Source: CBDUQN01 sp965369375 (GTDB lineage: Bacteria > Krumholzibacteriota > Krumholzibacteriia > Krumholzibacteriales > Krumholzibacteriaceae). From it: a stretch of DNA of 57,998 nt. Below are positions 7,841 to 16,960 of the stretch, piece by piece. Within the stretch, counting starts at the first letter, position 1. The number at the start of each line of letters is the position of its first letter. Location: positions 1 through 57,998 of the forward strand of contig CBDUQN010000010.1 of the NCBI GenBank assembly GCA_965369375.1, written 5' to 3'. The notes below the pieces were generated by a model, which was given only the letters and a program-made list of their open reading frames with translations, was not told the DNA's origin and searched no databases. The position numbers were made by a program, and so were the translations under genes.

Positions 7841-10171
7841 ATGAATCGGTCGGCCGTACGCTTGAGCCTGATACTGGCTGTCGCCATTGCATTGACAGGG
7901 TGCGCGGCACGGCGAACTCCATACGATGAGCTCTACGAGAGCCTCAAGGAGGAGTGGAGAAGTACGAACTGGAGTGTCCTCGAGAACAGAATAATCGTGA
8001 TCGACCCCGGTCATGGTGGAGCGTTCGACGGCGCCATAGGACCCGACAGCCTGCGTGAAGCAGATGCCAACCTCGGCGTTGCGCTCTACCTCTGGGGGCT
8101 GCTCGAGGAAGCGGGAGCCGATGTACATCTCACGAGAACGACCGACCGGGACTTTTTACCCGAAGGTTCCGATGAACTGAAACATGATCTCGAATATCGC
8201 GTCGACGAAGCGAACCGTTACGAACCAGAAGTATTTATTTCTATACATCATAACTCGAACCTGGCACTGGACCGCGAGCGCAACGGAGTGGAGATATATT
8301 ACCGGGGCGACGATCCGGAAAGCTCTCTAGAGCTTGCGACTGATATTCGTCTTCATCTCGCGAGAAATCTCGGAATCGAGCAGACGGAGATCCGTCCTGG
8401 CAATTACTACGTCCTGAGAAACTCTACCGCCGGAGCGGCTGTCCTCGGAGAAGCGAGCTATATTTCGCACCCGGTCGTCGAAGATCGCCTGAAACTCTCG
8501 AACAAGCAGAAACTGGAAGCCGAGACCTACTTTCTAGGTCTCGTCTCGTACTTTTCGAGAGGCGTTCCGTCGTTCAAACCACACAAACCGGAGAGTGACA
8601 CACTTTCGAGTCCGGGCGAGATCTCATTCAAAGTCGTGCCGGGCGGCGGTGTTCCGATAGATCCGGCGACGGCGAGAATCGTCATCGGTAATACGGAAGA
8701 AATAGCCTTCTACGACCCGCTCACCGCGACGCTCAGCTACGCGCTGGAACCGAATCGGCCGAACGGACTCCTGACCGTCCGGGCGAGAATTCGAAGTACC
8801 GGTGGCGCGACCGCTTCGAGCAAAACGAAGTATCTACTTCTCAGCAGGCCGGCCGCGCATATTCTTGCTCTTCCGGCAACGCAAAAGGCGGGCGGGACCG
8901 TCTCGCTCCGGCTGAAGGTGCTCGATGCACTCGGACAGCCCGTAGCCGACGGAACACCGGTGAGGGCGATATCCCTGAAGATGGAAGAAGCCTTCGAGGG
9001 AACATGCAAAGAGGGAATATTTACGTTTGATATCGAAGATAAAGAAGGCGCCGGCGCATTTGCGATTGAAGCAGCGGGAAAACGCGATACCATAAATTAT
9101 AAAATGCATGAAAGCTTCGAAGCAGATCCTGTTCAGATCATAGACGTTATAAATAAAAAAGGGGTCCCATTTCCTCTCGCAATCGCGTCAGGAAGCAAAA
9201 CACTTCGGGGCGATGCTGACGGATGGTTGCACTTGGAACCTGAATGCAGGGATCGTTCGATCATCATTGCAGCCGCCGGATACCGGCCGTATGTTTTCAC
9301 AAATGAATCCAATGGCGTTCCGCCCGGCAAGATCGAACTCATTCCCCTCTTCGGCTCGCTGCTGCACGGAAGAAGAATTGCAATCAACCCCGGCGGCGGC
9401 GGTGCGGATGACGGGGGAAGGGGAAAAAACGAGCTGCGGGGAGCCTCGGTGAATCTCGAGGTAGCACGCCGGATACATGATCTCTGCACCGGGTGCGGCG
9501 CGGATGTCTCCCTCGCGCGCAGCGGGGAAGAGACACTCTCGCTCGCCGAGCGCATTTACCGCACAAACAGATTCGGTCCGGACCTGGCGATCAGCATCCA
9601 CCACGGAAGCAACGATGACAGCGCGATTCATAGCTGCACCATTCTCCACTACCCCGGAAGCGAAAGAGGAATTCACCTCGCCGGCAAGCTCAGTGACGAG
9701 CTTACAGGACTTCCTCCCTGCGAGGACTACTCCATCCAGGAATCATCACGATCCTTTCTCACGCAAACAAGTTGTCCCGCCTGTGAAATCCATTTCAGCT
9801 CCATCGAGGATGAATCAGCCGAAGCGGTTTTCTCGAATCCGCGGTATGTGAGTCTCGCTGCGGAACAGATCTTCGCGGCAATCGCAAAATACCTGGCCAA
9901 TGAAGACTGGGATTGCGATGAACTGCGAGTGACGGTGCTCTCGAAGGGACAGCCGCTACCGGAAGCGGTCGTAAGTATCGATCAAACGCTTTCACTGATC
10001 ACCGGAGAAAACGGCACCGTGACATTCGGCTGTCTCGATTCAGGGAGGCATCTCATCATCGTTACACCGGATGACGGCCGGGCGTTCGTTTTCCTTCGGG
10101 ATCTCCAGAGCCCATCGCAAACGGAACTCATCCTCGACATCGACAAGAGCGTTTTCAGTACAGCATGGTAG
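7841..10171 (+). CDS. Lipoprotein with tandem N-acetylmuramoyl-L-alanine amidase domains, the second degenerate
   Basis: Envelope lipoprotein of 776 aa with signal peptide and lipobox LTGC (Cys21). The first Amidase_3 domain (residues 50-235) has all zinc and catalytic residues: DPGHGG (H58), E73, SIHHNS (H136) and GEASYISH (E204), so it should cut peptide stems from peptidoglycan. A beta-rich linker of Ig-like character (about 250-490) follows. A second Amidase_3-like domain (about 510-690) has NPGGGG in place of the first zinc histidine and lacks the first glutamate, while retaining SIHHGS (about 584) and CEIHFSS (about 648). It may bind rather than cut. The C-terminus resembles a carboxypeptidase-regulatory-like fold. 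AGGAG precedes the ATG. Confidence 0.85.
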   Translation: MNRSAVRLSLILAVAIALTGCAARRTPYDELYESLKEEWRSTNWSVLENRIIVIDPGHGGAFDGAIGPDSLREADANLGVALYLWGLLEEAGADVHLTRTTDRDFLPEGSDELKHDLEYRVDEANRYEPEVFISIHHNSNLALDRERNGVEIYYRGDDPESSLELATDIRLHLARNLGIEQTEIRPGNYYVLRNSTAGAAVLGEASYISHPVVEDRLKLSNKQKLEAETYFLGLVSYFSRGVPSFKPHKPESDTLSSPGEISFKVVPGGGVPIDPATARIVIGNTEEIAFYDPLTATLSYALEPNRPNGLLTVRARIRSTGGATASSKTKYLLLSRPAAHILALPATQKAGGTVSLRLKVLDALGQPVADGTPVRAISLKMEEAFEGTCKEGIFTFDIEDKEGAGAFAIEAAGKRDTINYKMHESFEADPVQIIDVINKKGVPFPLAIASGSKTLRGDADGWLHLEPECRDRSIIIAAAGYRPYVFTNESNGVPPGKIELIPLFGSLLHGRRIAINPGGGGADDGGRGKNELRGASVNLEVARRIHDLCTGCGADVSLARSGEETLSLAERIYRTNRFGPDLAISIHHGSNDDSAIHSCTILHYPGSERGIHLAGKLSDELTGLPPCEDYSIQESSRSFLTQTSCPACEIHFSSIEDESAEAVFSNPRYVSLAAEQIFAAIAKYLANEDWDCDELRVTVLSKGQPLPEAVVSIDQTLSLITGENGTVTFGCLDSGRHLIIVTPDDGRAFVFLRDLQSPSQTELILDIDKSVFSTAW

Positions 10172-10215
10172 CGTGTGCAGCTATATTCATTACAGTTCAG
10201 TTCACACCCTTATTC

Positions 10216-10251
10216 TTGACACTCTCGCCGCAGAAGCAGCATATTTATAAT
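10216..10251 (+). promoter_or_regulatory. Candidate promoter for a leaderless tonB-like mRNA
   Basis: TTGACA at 10216-10221 is followed after 18 bp by CATATT (10240-10245), which would put transcription start at about 10251-10252, on the ATG itself. A perfect TATAAT also abuts the ATG (10246-10251), but 24 bp from the -35 it is too far to pair with it. There is no ribosome binding site. Confidence 0.35.
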
Positions 10252-10932
10252 ATGAGGAAAATCAACGAGTACGACCGCAAGCGCAATAAAAGACTGCTCA
10301 TATGCCTTCCTGTTAGTATGCTTCTTCTTTTTATCATCTGGATCAGCATCGATCGCGCGAAACTCATAGACAAGATATACTATATCGGCTACGAGGGCCC
10401 GACCAACTTCATCCCGGAGATAACGATCATAGACGAAAAGTCGATCGAGAGCGACGTCACGAGGCAGGAACGCAATGCGATAATCGCGCAAAATGTCGTG
10501 TTGGACAGCGATCGCATTGACGAAGCAAAAAATCCGGACGCCGTAACGAGCCAGGAATTGAGGAGTGAGCTCGATGATCCGGCCTTCGGCGACAATGTCG
10601 GGGAAAACCTGTTCCGCACCTATAAGTCGCGCGCAGAGGTTCCGTACAGGCAGAATTACGTTCTCTTGAAAATGGTCAAGCCGGATTATCCAAAGGATGC
10701 GCTTGCGCTCGGCATCGAGGGATCTGTTCTCGTCGAGGCCTATATCACAAGAGATGGCAAAGTCGCCGATGCGTGGGTTCAGAGCGCCTTCGGCCTGAAG
10801 AGTTTCGAGACCGAATCGCTGAAGGCCGTCAGACAGTTCCTCTTCAAACCGGCGACGGAAAAAGGCGAACCGATCCCGTTCTGGGTAAGCTTTCTCATCC
10901 GTTTCGAGTTCAGCGCCATGGATCAACCTTGA
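10252..10932 (+). CDS. TonB-like energy transducer
   Basis: About 226 aa. A short basic N-terminus is followed by one transmembrane helix (LLICLPVSMLLLFIIWISI), a charged periplasmic segment and a TonB C-terminal domain (VKPDYPKDALALGIEGSVLVEAYITRDGKV...). That domain transmits proton-motive force to outer-membrane receptors. The gene stands alone, with no ExbB/ExbD next to it. The frame could open at ATG 10165, overlapping the amidase stop, but the hydrophobic extension then looks wrong for TonB. ATG 10252 has no Shine-Dalgarno; a TTGACA box at 10216 places a plausible transcript start at or beside it. The 3' end overlaps the convergent gene by 23 bp. Confidence 0.75.
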   Translation: MRKINEYDRKRNKRLLICLPVSMLLLFIIWISIDRAKLIDKIYYIGYEGPTNFIPEITIIDEKSIESDVTRQERNAIIAQNVVLDSDRIDEAKNPDAVTSQELRSELDDPAFGDNVGENLFRTYKSRAEVPYRQNYVLLKMVKPDYPKDALALGIEGSVLVEAYITRDGKVADAWVQSAFGLKSFETESLKAVRQFLFKPATEKGEPIPFWVSFLIRFEFSAMDQP

Positions 10933-12640
10933 GCGTAATGAACTCCTCCAGACGCTCTTTCCTCACTCTGTTGAAAACAATCCCCTTGTCGGCGGTGAGT
11001 TCGAGAAACGGATGAAGCCTGTTGTCGAGTGCTGCTTTGAGATCCTGTCTCAGCTTATCGCCGCCCCCTCCGCTTCGCGAGAGAGATTCGATCAGGACAC
11101 GCACACCGCGGTACCCCCCGAGAACGAAATCATTGATCTTTCCAATCGGCTCGCTTTCAGCGCTTGCCGCCGCGACGAAGCGCTCCCGCTCATGCTCCTG
11201 CCCTACCGTTGCAGGAAAAATCGCTCCCTCCATGTCTCGCCCCGCCATCAGGAGAAGCCGATTCGAATTCCACGAGCTCGTTCCCAACAATTGCACGCCG
11301 AACTCGTAAAATGAAATTTGCGGTAGAATAAGGATGAGATCCTCGGCATCAGAAGCGATAAACAGCGCCTGCGGATCCGCGCGTCTGATCCGTTCGATCG
11401 ATTTGTGAAAATCCGTGTTTCCCTCATCATAGAATTCTGAAATACATATAGAACTTCCCGAACGTTCCACTTCCTTGCGGAAGAGACGTTCTACGCGGCG
11501 CGATTGAAAATCATTGCCCGACAGGAACGCGATCCGGCGATGATCCAACTCCCTGCAGGCGATTCTCGCGACCGCGATGATCTCCGCGTCCGACTCCGAA
11601 GAAATCTGGAATACCCAATCACCGATACTGCCGATCTCCTGTTCACTCGCAACCGGCGATAAAAGCACCGTCGTCTTGAAGTCCGCCACCTGGGCGGCGG
11701 CGATCGTCGGAGAGCTCAAGATAGCACCCACGATGGCCACAACACGCTCACGCTCTATGAGCCTCTCCGCCACCGACCGCGCCACAAGCGGATTCGCCTG
11801 CGTATCGCCGACTACGATTTCTATACCTTCCATTCCTCTTCTGCGCGCCTCCTTCAGGGCGAGAGACGCTCCCTTTACAAACGCCTCGCCAAGCGGAGAG
11901 AAACGGCCGCTGAGGGGACAGAGGAGCCCGATCCGGTACGCAACCGAGTCTTTGCGGTAAACGTAAGCGGGCGGGATGGCAACACGATCAGCGAGGTCAT
12001 ACTGAGCCTCGGGACTTTCTTTTTTGATAGAACCGAGCTCTTCCTCTAGAATCCGCACGGTGGCGGTATCACCGATTGAACGTGCAAAGGAGAGACCGCC
12101 CTCGAGCACAATTACGTAACCGGGCGACGACTCGCAATCATCCCGCAGTGATTCAAGCTCGGCAAAGGGGAGCAGATCGACGACTTCGCGCAGCGTGTTC
12201 TCCGCCCGCATTCGATGTACATTATCGAGATCGGTTGATAGTGCCTCGCAAAGCGCCCCGGCTGACTCCCTGAAACGCCCTTTAGCCTTATGTATTTCTG
12301 CAACAAGAATCAGCGCTTCTCCCCGAATGTTGGAAGGGACCGATTCATCGAGGAGGGGTGTGAGGATTTCCGCAGCCTCATCAAAAAATCCGAGTTCCAC
12401 GTCCGCGGCGCCGAGCATCAGTCTCACTTCAACGCTGCCCGGACCGTCACCGTTCCGGTCGAGATACCGTTTGCCGGCCAGCCTGAGCTCACGGTAATTC
12501 TCTTCAAACCGGTAGGTGCGTATTTCAGAGAGTAATTCCTCCTCGGCATCGGATGAAACGAGCGGTTCCTCCGCCGGAGGAGAAACAGCGCATGATATGA
12601 ATATCCAAGCCAAACAAGTAATTAAACGCATTCTATTCAT
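10910..12640 (-). CDS. LpoA-like lipoprotein: helical repeats plus periplasmic binding fold
   Basis: A 576 aa envelope lipoprotein with a signal peptide ending in SCAVSPP. Residues 30-220 are TPR-like helical repeats. Residues 225-570 are a type I periplasmic-binding domain (IGLLCPLSGRFSPLGEAFVKG, then VVGDTQANP, VAIVGAILSSPTIAAAQVA and LLSPVASEQEIG), as in branched-chain amino acid receptors. The order TPR then binding fold matches LpoA, the outer-membrane activator of penicillin-binding protein PBP1A. That role is plausible because a peptidoglycan amidase is adjacent. An ABC-transporter receptor is the alternative, but no transporter genes lie nearby. The start ATG has only a weak ribosome site; a second ATG lies 9 bp on. 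Confidence 0.75.
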   Translation of the reverse strand: MNRMRLITCLAWIFISCAVSPPAEEPLVSSDAEEELLSEIRTYRFEENYRELRLAGKRYLDRNGDGPGSVEVRLMLGAADVELGFFDEAAEILTPLLDESVPSNIRGEALILVAEIHKAKGRFRESAGALCEALSTDLDNVHRMRAENTLREVVDLLPFAELESLRDDCESSPGYVIVLEGGLSFARSIGDTATVRILEEELGSIKKESPEAQYDLADRVAIPPAYVYRKDSVAYRIGLLCPLSGRFSPLGEAFVKGASLALKEARRRGMEGIEIVVGDTQANPLVARSVAERLIERERVVAIVGAILSSPTIAAAQVADFKTTVLLSPVASEQEIGSIGDWVFQISSESDAEIIAVARIACRELDHRRIAFLSGNDFQSRRVERLFRKEVERSGSSICISEFYDEGNTDFHKSIERIRRADPQALFIASDAEDLILILPQISFYEFGVQLLGTSSWNSNRLLLMAGRDMEGAIFPATVGQEHERERFVAAASAESEPIGKINDFVLGGYRGVRVLIESLSRSGGGGDKLRQDLKAALDNRLHPFLELTADKGIVFNRVRKERLEEFITLKVDPWR

Positions 12641-12674
12641 ATCATCACGTCGAGGAATGTGATGTAGCTACATC

Positions 12675-13160
12675 CTAGACATCAAAATCCCCAAACTCTC
12701 CCGGATCGAGATCTTTAAGCCGCTTTATCACATCGTCATCGCTGTCCGATCCGACGTGCAGGTTTCTCTTGTATGAATCGAAGAACTCGCTATCGATGTA
12801 GATATCCGCCTTTGCCCGAAGTGCAAGAGCGATCGAATCGCTCGGCCTCGCATCGATATAGAATACATCGCTGTTTCGATGAAGCACGATTCTCGCGAAG
12901 TACGTATCCTTCTGTATGCCGGTGATTTCGATTTTCGTGAAGGCGGCACCGAGCGTATCAACGATAATCTGCATCAGATCGTGCGTCATCGGCCGTTCGA
13001 ATGTTTTCCCGACGAGGGCGGTGTAAATGGCGGTTGCCTCCGCCGGACCGATCCAGATCGGCAATACCTCTTCGCCCTTCTCTGCTTTCAGCAGAACGAC
13101 CGGATGTTCGCGTTCCCGGTCGACGGCGATCCCTTTGACGTAAACCTTGATCAGCCCCAT
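12675..13160 (-). CDS. Bifunctional nuclease family (DUF151) protein
   Basis: A 161 aa BFN/DUF151 protein. Family hallmarks are LPIWIGPAEATAIYTAL at residues 32-48, RPMTHDL near 56 and IDARPSDSIALALR near 103-116. Some members have combined RNase and DNase activity and others only a structural role; none of this can be read from the sequence. The gene sits between the parvulin lipoprotein (18 bp upstream) and the LpoA-like gene (34 bp downstream), so the three are probably co-transcribed. The C-terminal acidic tail (SDSDDDVIKRL) extends past the conserved domain. Confidence 0.9.
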   Translation of the reverse strand: MGLIKVYVKGIAVDREREHPVVLLKAEKGEEVLPIWIGPAEATAIYTALVGKTFERPMTHDLMQIIVDTLGAAFTKIEITGIQKDTYFARIVLHRNSDVFYIDARPSDSIALALRAKADIYIDSEFFDSYKRNLHVGSDSDDDVIKRLKDLDPGEFGDFDV

Positions 13161-13178
13161 CTTTTCGTTCTCTCTTGC

Positions 13179-14390
13179 TTAATTGTCCTCAGTCTTCTGA
13201 TCTTGCTGCATTCTCTCTTGAATGTTTTCGAGTGATTCGAGCTTCGGGTGCGGCTCGGCCATATTATTTATCATCCATTTCGCCGATTCGATTACCTCAC
13301 CGTCAGGATATTCCTTGATGAGCTCTTGGAACGTCCGCCGTGCCTGGACGTAGTCCATGAGCTCCTCGGCGTAGACGAATCCGATCATGAAAAGCGCCTG
13401 CGATGCATACTCATTATCAGGATACTGCTCGGCGAGCTTTCGATAGTAGTGAATTCGACCGTACGGATCATCTTCCATCTGCGCAATCTCCCAAAGCTCC
13501 TCGGGAGTTCTCGTCTCCTTGGCGAGCATCTCGCGAACAAAGTTTTCCGGCTTATGCTTTTTCTTGAGCGCCAGGAGGCGAGCTTCGTACTCTGCCTTCG
13601 CTTTTTCGCTCCGAAGCTTGTCCATTATCTGTTTCCGTACTTCCGTGAGGGCTTGTACCTTCGCTTCATGATTCTCCCGTACCTTGACGACCGAGTATCC
13701 GCGCTCATGGGCGATGACACCGCTTATTTCGCCCACCTCGAGCTTGACCACTTCGTCGCTGAACTTCTGTGAATACCCGATGAACTTTATGTACCCCCCC
13801 GGATTGAAGTATCCGAGGTCACCCGTAACAGGAGCCGTCTGCTTATCTTCCGATTCTTCCTTGGCGAGTTTATCGAATTTCTCGCCCGCATCGATGCGTT
13901 TTTTCCAGGCAACCGCTTTCAGGCTGTCCTTGGAAAAAATATGAGAAGCCCTGATCAGTGCCCGCGTTGTAAACTCCTCCTCGTTGTTTCTATAGTACTC
14001 CTCGGTTTCTTCGTCACTGATTTCGATCTTATCGAATATCTCTCCCCTGATGTAGGCGTTCGCTAGAATTGATCTGCGGGCTTGCGCCAGCATGTCCCTG
14101 ACTTCCTCGTCACGGTCGAGTTTCTCGTCCAGTGCAGCATTATAAATGAGTTGCTCTTCAATCATCTTGTCGACAAACTGCGCTTTGCCGCCCCTGCCTT
14201 CGAACTCGTCGCGCTGTTGCGGGCCCAGCTGATCGAATCTTTTGTCTACCTCTTCCATTGTTATTTTGGTCTTACCGATTCTGGCCGCGAGATCCTGATT
14301 GACCTTGAGGCTCTTTTCTTCTTTCGAGCAACCGACAATGAGTGCCATGATGACAATCATAAGAACGAAAACAATAACGAACCGTTTCAT
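13179..14390 (-). CDS. Parvulin-type peptidyl-prolyl isomerase lipoprotein with TPR tail
   Basis: A 403 aa envelope chaperone of the PrsA/SurA kind. The lipobox is LIVGC. An N-terminal SurA-like helical segment (about 30-140) precedes one parvulin domain (about 145-245, RASHIFSKDS...GDLGYFNPGGY...VGEISGVI). A helical TPR-like tail (PYGRIHYYRKLAEQYPDNEYASQALFMIGFVYAEEL) is an unusual addition and may scaffold clients or partners. The start at 14390 is chosen because AGGAGG stands 8 nt upstream and the signal peptide begins there. An in-frame opening 72 bp earlier adds residues that are not signal-like. It is 31 bp downstream of manC. Confidence 0.88.
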   Translation of the reverse strand: MKRFVIVFVLMIVIMALIVGCSKEEKSLKVNQDLAARIGKTKITMEEVDKRFDQLGPQQRDEFEGRGGKAQFVDKMIEEQLIYNAALDEKLDRDEEVRDMLAQARRSILANAYIRGEIFDKIEISDEETEEYYRNNEEEFTTRALIRASHIFSKDSLKAVAWKKRIDAGEKFDKLAKEESEDKQTAPVTGDLGYFNPGGYIKFIGYSQKFSDEVVKLEVGEISGVIAHERGYSVVKVRENHEAKVQALTEVRKQIMDKLRSEKAKAEYEARLLALKKKHKPENFVREMLAKETRTPEELWEIAQMEDDPYGRIHYYRKLAEQYPDNEYASQALFMIGFVYAEELMDYVQARRTFQELIKEYPDGEVIESAKWMINNMAEPHPKLESLENIQERMQQDQKTEDN

Positions 14391-14421
14391 TATCGATACC
14401 TCCTCGATCGGCTCCATTGTG

Positions 14422-15492
14422 CTAGAGCAGTTCTTTCTTACCTTTACTCTCAATCGAAGCAATAAGTTCCTTGACTTTCTCGCTCTGGCCGCGCTTGCAT
14501 ACGAGGACAGTCGTGCCGCTTACGACGACGACAAGATTTTCCACGCCAATGGCGGCAGTCACACCGTCCGGATTGTAGAAGAGATTCCCCTGTGAATCGA
14601 GAACCTCTGCCTCCCCGAGTGTCACATTCCCCGCTCCATCGGATTGAAGGATATCGAACAGGGCGTCCCATGAACCGACATCGTTCCAATCGAAGTCCGC
14701 AGGCGCTACCAGCACATTGTCCGCTTTTTCGAGAATACCATAATCAACCGAGATCGCCGGCATCTTCGAGTATTCTTCCCGAATCACGGCGGCGGCGCCC
14801 TCGGTACCCAACGCATCGGCCAATCGCCCGAGCGGCGCTACCCCATCGGGAAGGTACCGTGACCAGGCCGAGAGAAAAACCGATGGTCTCCACATAAAAA
14901 TCCCGCTGTTCCAGTAGAAATTGCCGCTTCGCATGTATTTCCCGGCCAGTTCCTCGTCCGGCTTCTCGTGAAATTTGTTTACCCTGTGAAAACTCTTCCC
15001 ATCCCGCTCCTCGACCGAATCGCCGGCTTCGATGTAACCGTAGCCCGTTGCGGGGCGATCCGGCTTGATGCCGAAGGTAACGAGCACATCCGCACTTTCA
15101 GCAACCTCCGCGGCGGCTTCCACAATGGCTCGAAAGGCGCCGACGTCCCGTATGAGATGATCGGCGGGGCAACAGAGAATGGGGATATCACCGCCGTTTT
15201 TTCGGACCATCTCGGCCGCAACGGCCAGTGAGGGAGCGGTATTCCTGCCGACAGGCTCCGCGAATATATTTTCCATGGTGAGCTGCGGCAGGGAATCTCG
15301 TACGAGCGGTATCTGTTCTTCGAGTGTCAGGAGAAACAGGCGATCCGGAGGGATAAACTCGCTCAGCCTCTGATAGGTCAATGAGAGCATGCTCCCTTCC
15401 CCGGTGATGTCGAGATACTGCTTCGGCCGCGCGCTTCTGCTCTGCGGCCAGAAGCGCTTCCCCTTTCCTCCCGCAAGTATTACGGCGTACAC
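14422..15492 (-). CDS. manC: Mannose-1-phosphate guanylyltransferase
   Basis: Makes GDP-mannose from mannose-1-phosphate and GTP for glycan synthesis in the cytoplasm. The 356 aa protein has the nucleotidyltransferase signature AGGKGKRFWPQSR at residues 7-19 with RPKQYLDI, then EPVGRNTAPSLAVAA near 79, PADHLI and FHEKPD, and the closing DWNDVGSWDAL. It lacks the C-terminal isomerase domain of bifunctional AlgA/ManC proteins, so isomerisation must come from elsewhere. The start is GTG with a modest GAGGT ribosome site. It follows phosphomannomutase by 70 bp, giving two successive steps in one run. Confidence 0.92.
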   Translation of the reverse strand: MYAVILAGGKGKRFWPQSRSARPKQYLDITGEGSMLSLTYQRLSEFIPPDRLFLLTLEEQIPLVRDSLPQLTMENIFAEPVGRNTAPSLAVAAEMVRKNGGDIPILCCPADHLIRDVGAFRAIVEAAAEVAESADVLVTFGIKPDRPATGYGYIEAGDSVEERDGKSFHRVNKFHEKPDEELAGKYMRSGNFYWNSGIFMWRPSVFLSAWSRYLPDGVAPLGRLADALGTEGAAAVIREEYSKMPAISVDYGILEKADNVLVAPADFDWNDVGSWDALFDILQSDGAGNVTLGEAEVLDSQGNLFYNPDGVTAAIGVENLVVVVSGTTVLVCKRGQSEKVKELIASIESKGKKELL

Positions 15493-15562
15493 GAGGTTAC
15501 CTCGCTTTTGAATTGAACGGAAACCACATGCAATCCACGCATCCTAGATATAAATCGATCTA

Positions 15563-16942
15563 TCACTCTCGTAGAACCGACGTGTCTACATATTCTCCAA
15601 GTACGTCGGCCATTTTCCGCTTGATACCGTTCAGGGACTGCTTTGATGTCGCTTCGAAGCGCAAAACGAGCACGGGCTGGGTGTTGGAAGCCCTGACGAG
15701 CCCCCACCCGTCATCGAACACGATTCGTGCGCCGTCCAAATCTATTACTTTATTGGTCTTCTTGAAATGATCACGAATCCGGTCGACGACCTCGAATTTC
15801 CGCTCATCTTCGCACTCGAGCCGTATCTCGGGCGTGCTCTCGTACCTGGGCAGATCCTCGAGCATCACGTTCAGGGGCGTGTCGCTCTGTGAGACGAGTT
15901 CTAAAAGCCGGCACGCTGCATAGATCGCGTCGTCATACCCGAAGTAACGGTCAGCAAAGAAAAGATGACCGCTCATCTCGCCGGCCAGAAGCGCACCTTC
16001 GTCTCTCATCTTCTTTTTTATCAGGGAGTGACCTGTCTTCCACATGATGGGGATTCCGCCGTGTTTTTTGATATCCTCCTCGAGCGCTTGAGAACACTTC
16101 ACTTCGAATATCACGGCGGCGCCGGGATGCGCCGCGACAACATCTCTTGCAAAGAAGGCAAGCAGCTTGTCTCCCCAGAGGATATCCCCATTGTTATCGA
16201 TAACACCGATACGATCGGAATCTCCATCGAAGCCGATACCGAGCTCTAGATGGTTGTCACAAACGGCGCTACGCAGAGCCCCAAGGTTCTTCTCGACGGT
16301 GGGATCGGGGTGGTGATTCGGATATGTGCCGTCGGGTTCCATGAACAGTTCCACCGGCTCACACCCAAGCTCGCGGAACAATTGCGGCGCCACGATCCCC
16401 GCGGTGCCGTTTCCCCCGTCAACCGCAAAGGAGACGGGCCGTGCGAGCTTCACATTTCGAGCGATATAATTAATATACTCGGTGTTGGCATCTTTGCTTT
16501 CGAGGGTACCGCCTCCCGGCGTATCGAGATCCGAGTCTGAAAGGGGTTTCAGCTCTCTTATATCTTCCCCGTATATGGTCCCTTCTCCGCGCAACACCTT
16601 GAATCCATTGAACTCCGCGGGATTATGACTTGCGGTTATCATGACTCCGCCGCTGATTTTCCATGACTTCGCGGCAAAGTAAAAAACGGGTGTCGGAACC
16701 ATGCCGATATCGACGACATCGACTCCACCCTTCATCAATCCATCGGAGAGCGACTCGAAATAATCGTCACTGCTCAATCGATTATCCCTTCCGACGATCG
16801 CGGTCCGTATGTTCTCACGAACGAAGGTATGAGCCACTGCGAGACCGAGACGATATACCCCCTCGCGCGTCAAATCTTCGTCGACTACACCACGAATGTC
16901 GTATTCCCTGAATATTTTTCCCGGAATTTCGATCGCTTCCAC
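15563..16942 (-). CDS. manB: Phosphomannomutase/phosphoglucomutase
   Basis: Alpha-D-phosphohexomutase that interconverts mannose-6-P and mannose-1-P (and possibly the glucose forms). All four active-site loops are present in 459 aa: phosphoserine TASHNP near residue 102, metal loop DGDSDRIG near 240, sugar loop GEMSGH near 322 and phosphate loop RASNTQPVLVLRFEA near 425. Family members cannot be separated by sequence alone, but the downstream manC favours the mannose role. The only reasonable start is GTG, with a G-rich ribosome site (GAGGGG) very close to it. The gene begins 18 bp after the rplI stop, which ties GDP-mannose synthesis to a ribosomal-protein operon. Confidence 0.93.
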   Translation of the reverse strand: MEAIEIPGKIFREYDIRGVVDEDLTREGVYRLGLAVAHTFVRENIRTAIVGRDNRLSSDDYFESLSDGLMKGGVDVVDIGMVPTPVFYFAAKSWKISGGVMITASHNPAEFNGFKVLRGEGTIYGEDIRELKPLSDSDLDTPGGGTLESKDANTEYINYIARNVKLARPVSFAVDGGNGTAGIVAPQLFRELGCEPVELFMEPDGTYPNHHPDPTVEKNLGALRSAVCDNHLELGIGFDGDSDRIGVIDNNGDILWGDKLLAFFARDVVAAHPGAAVIFEVKCSQALEEDIKKHGGIPIMWKTGHSLIKKKMRDEGALLAGEMSGHLFFADRYFGYDDAIYAACRLLELVSQSDTPLNVMLEDLPRYESTPEIRLECEDERKFEVVDRIRDHFKKTNKVIDLDGARIVFDDGWGLVRASNTQPVLVLRFEATSKQSLNGIKRKMADVLGEYVDTSVLRE

Positions 16943-16960
16943 CCCCCTCGCGGTCCCGGG

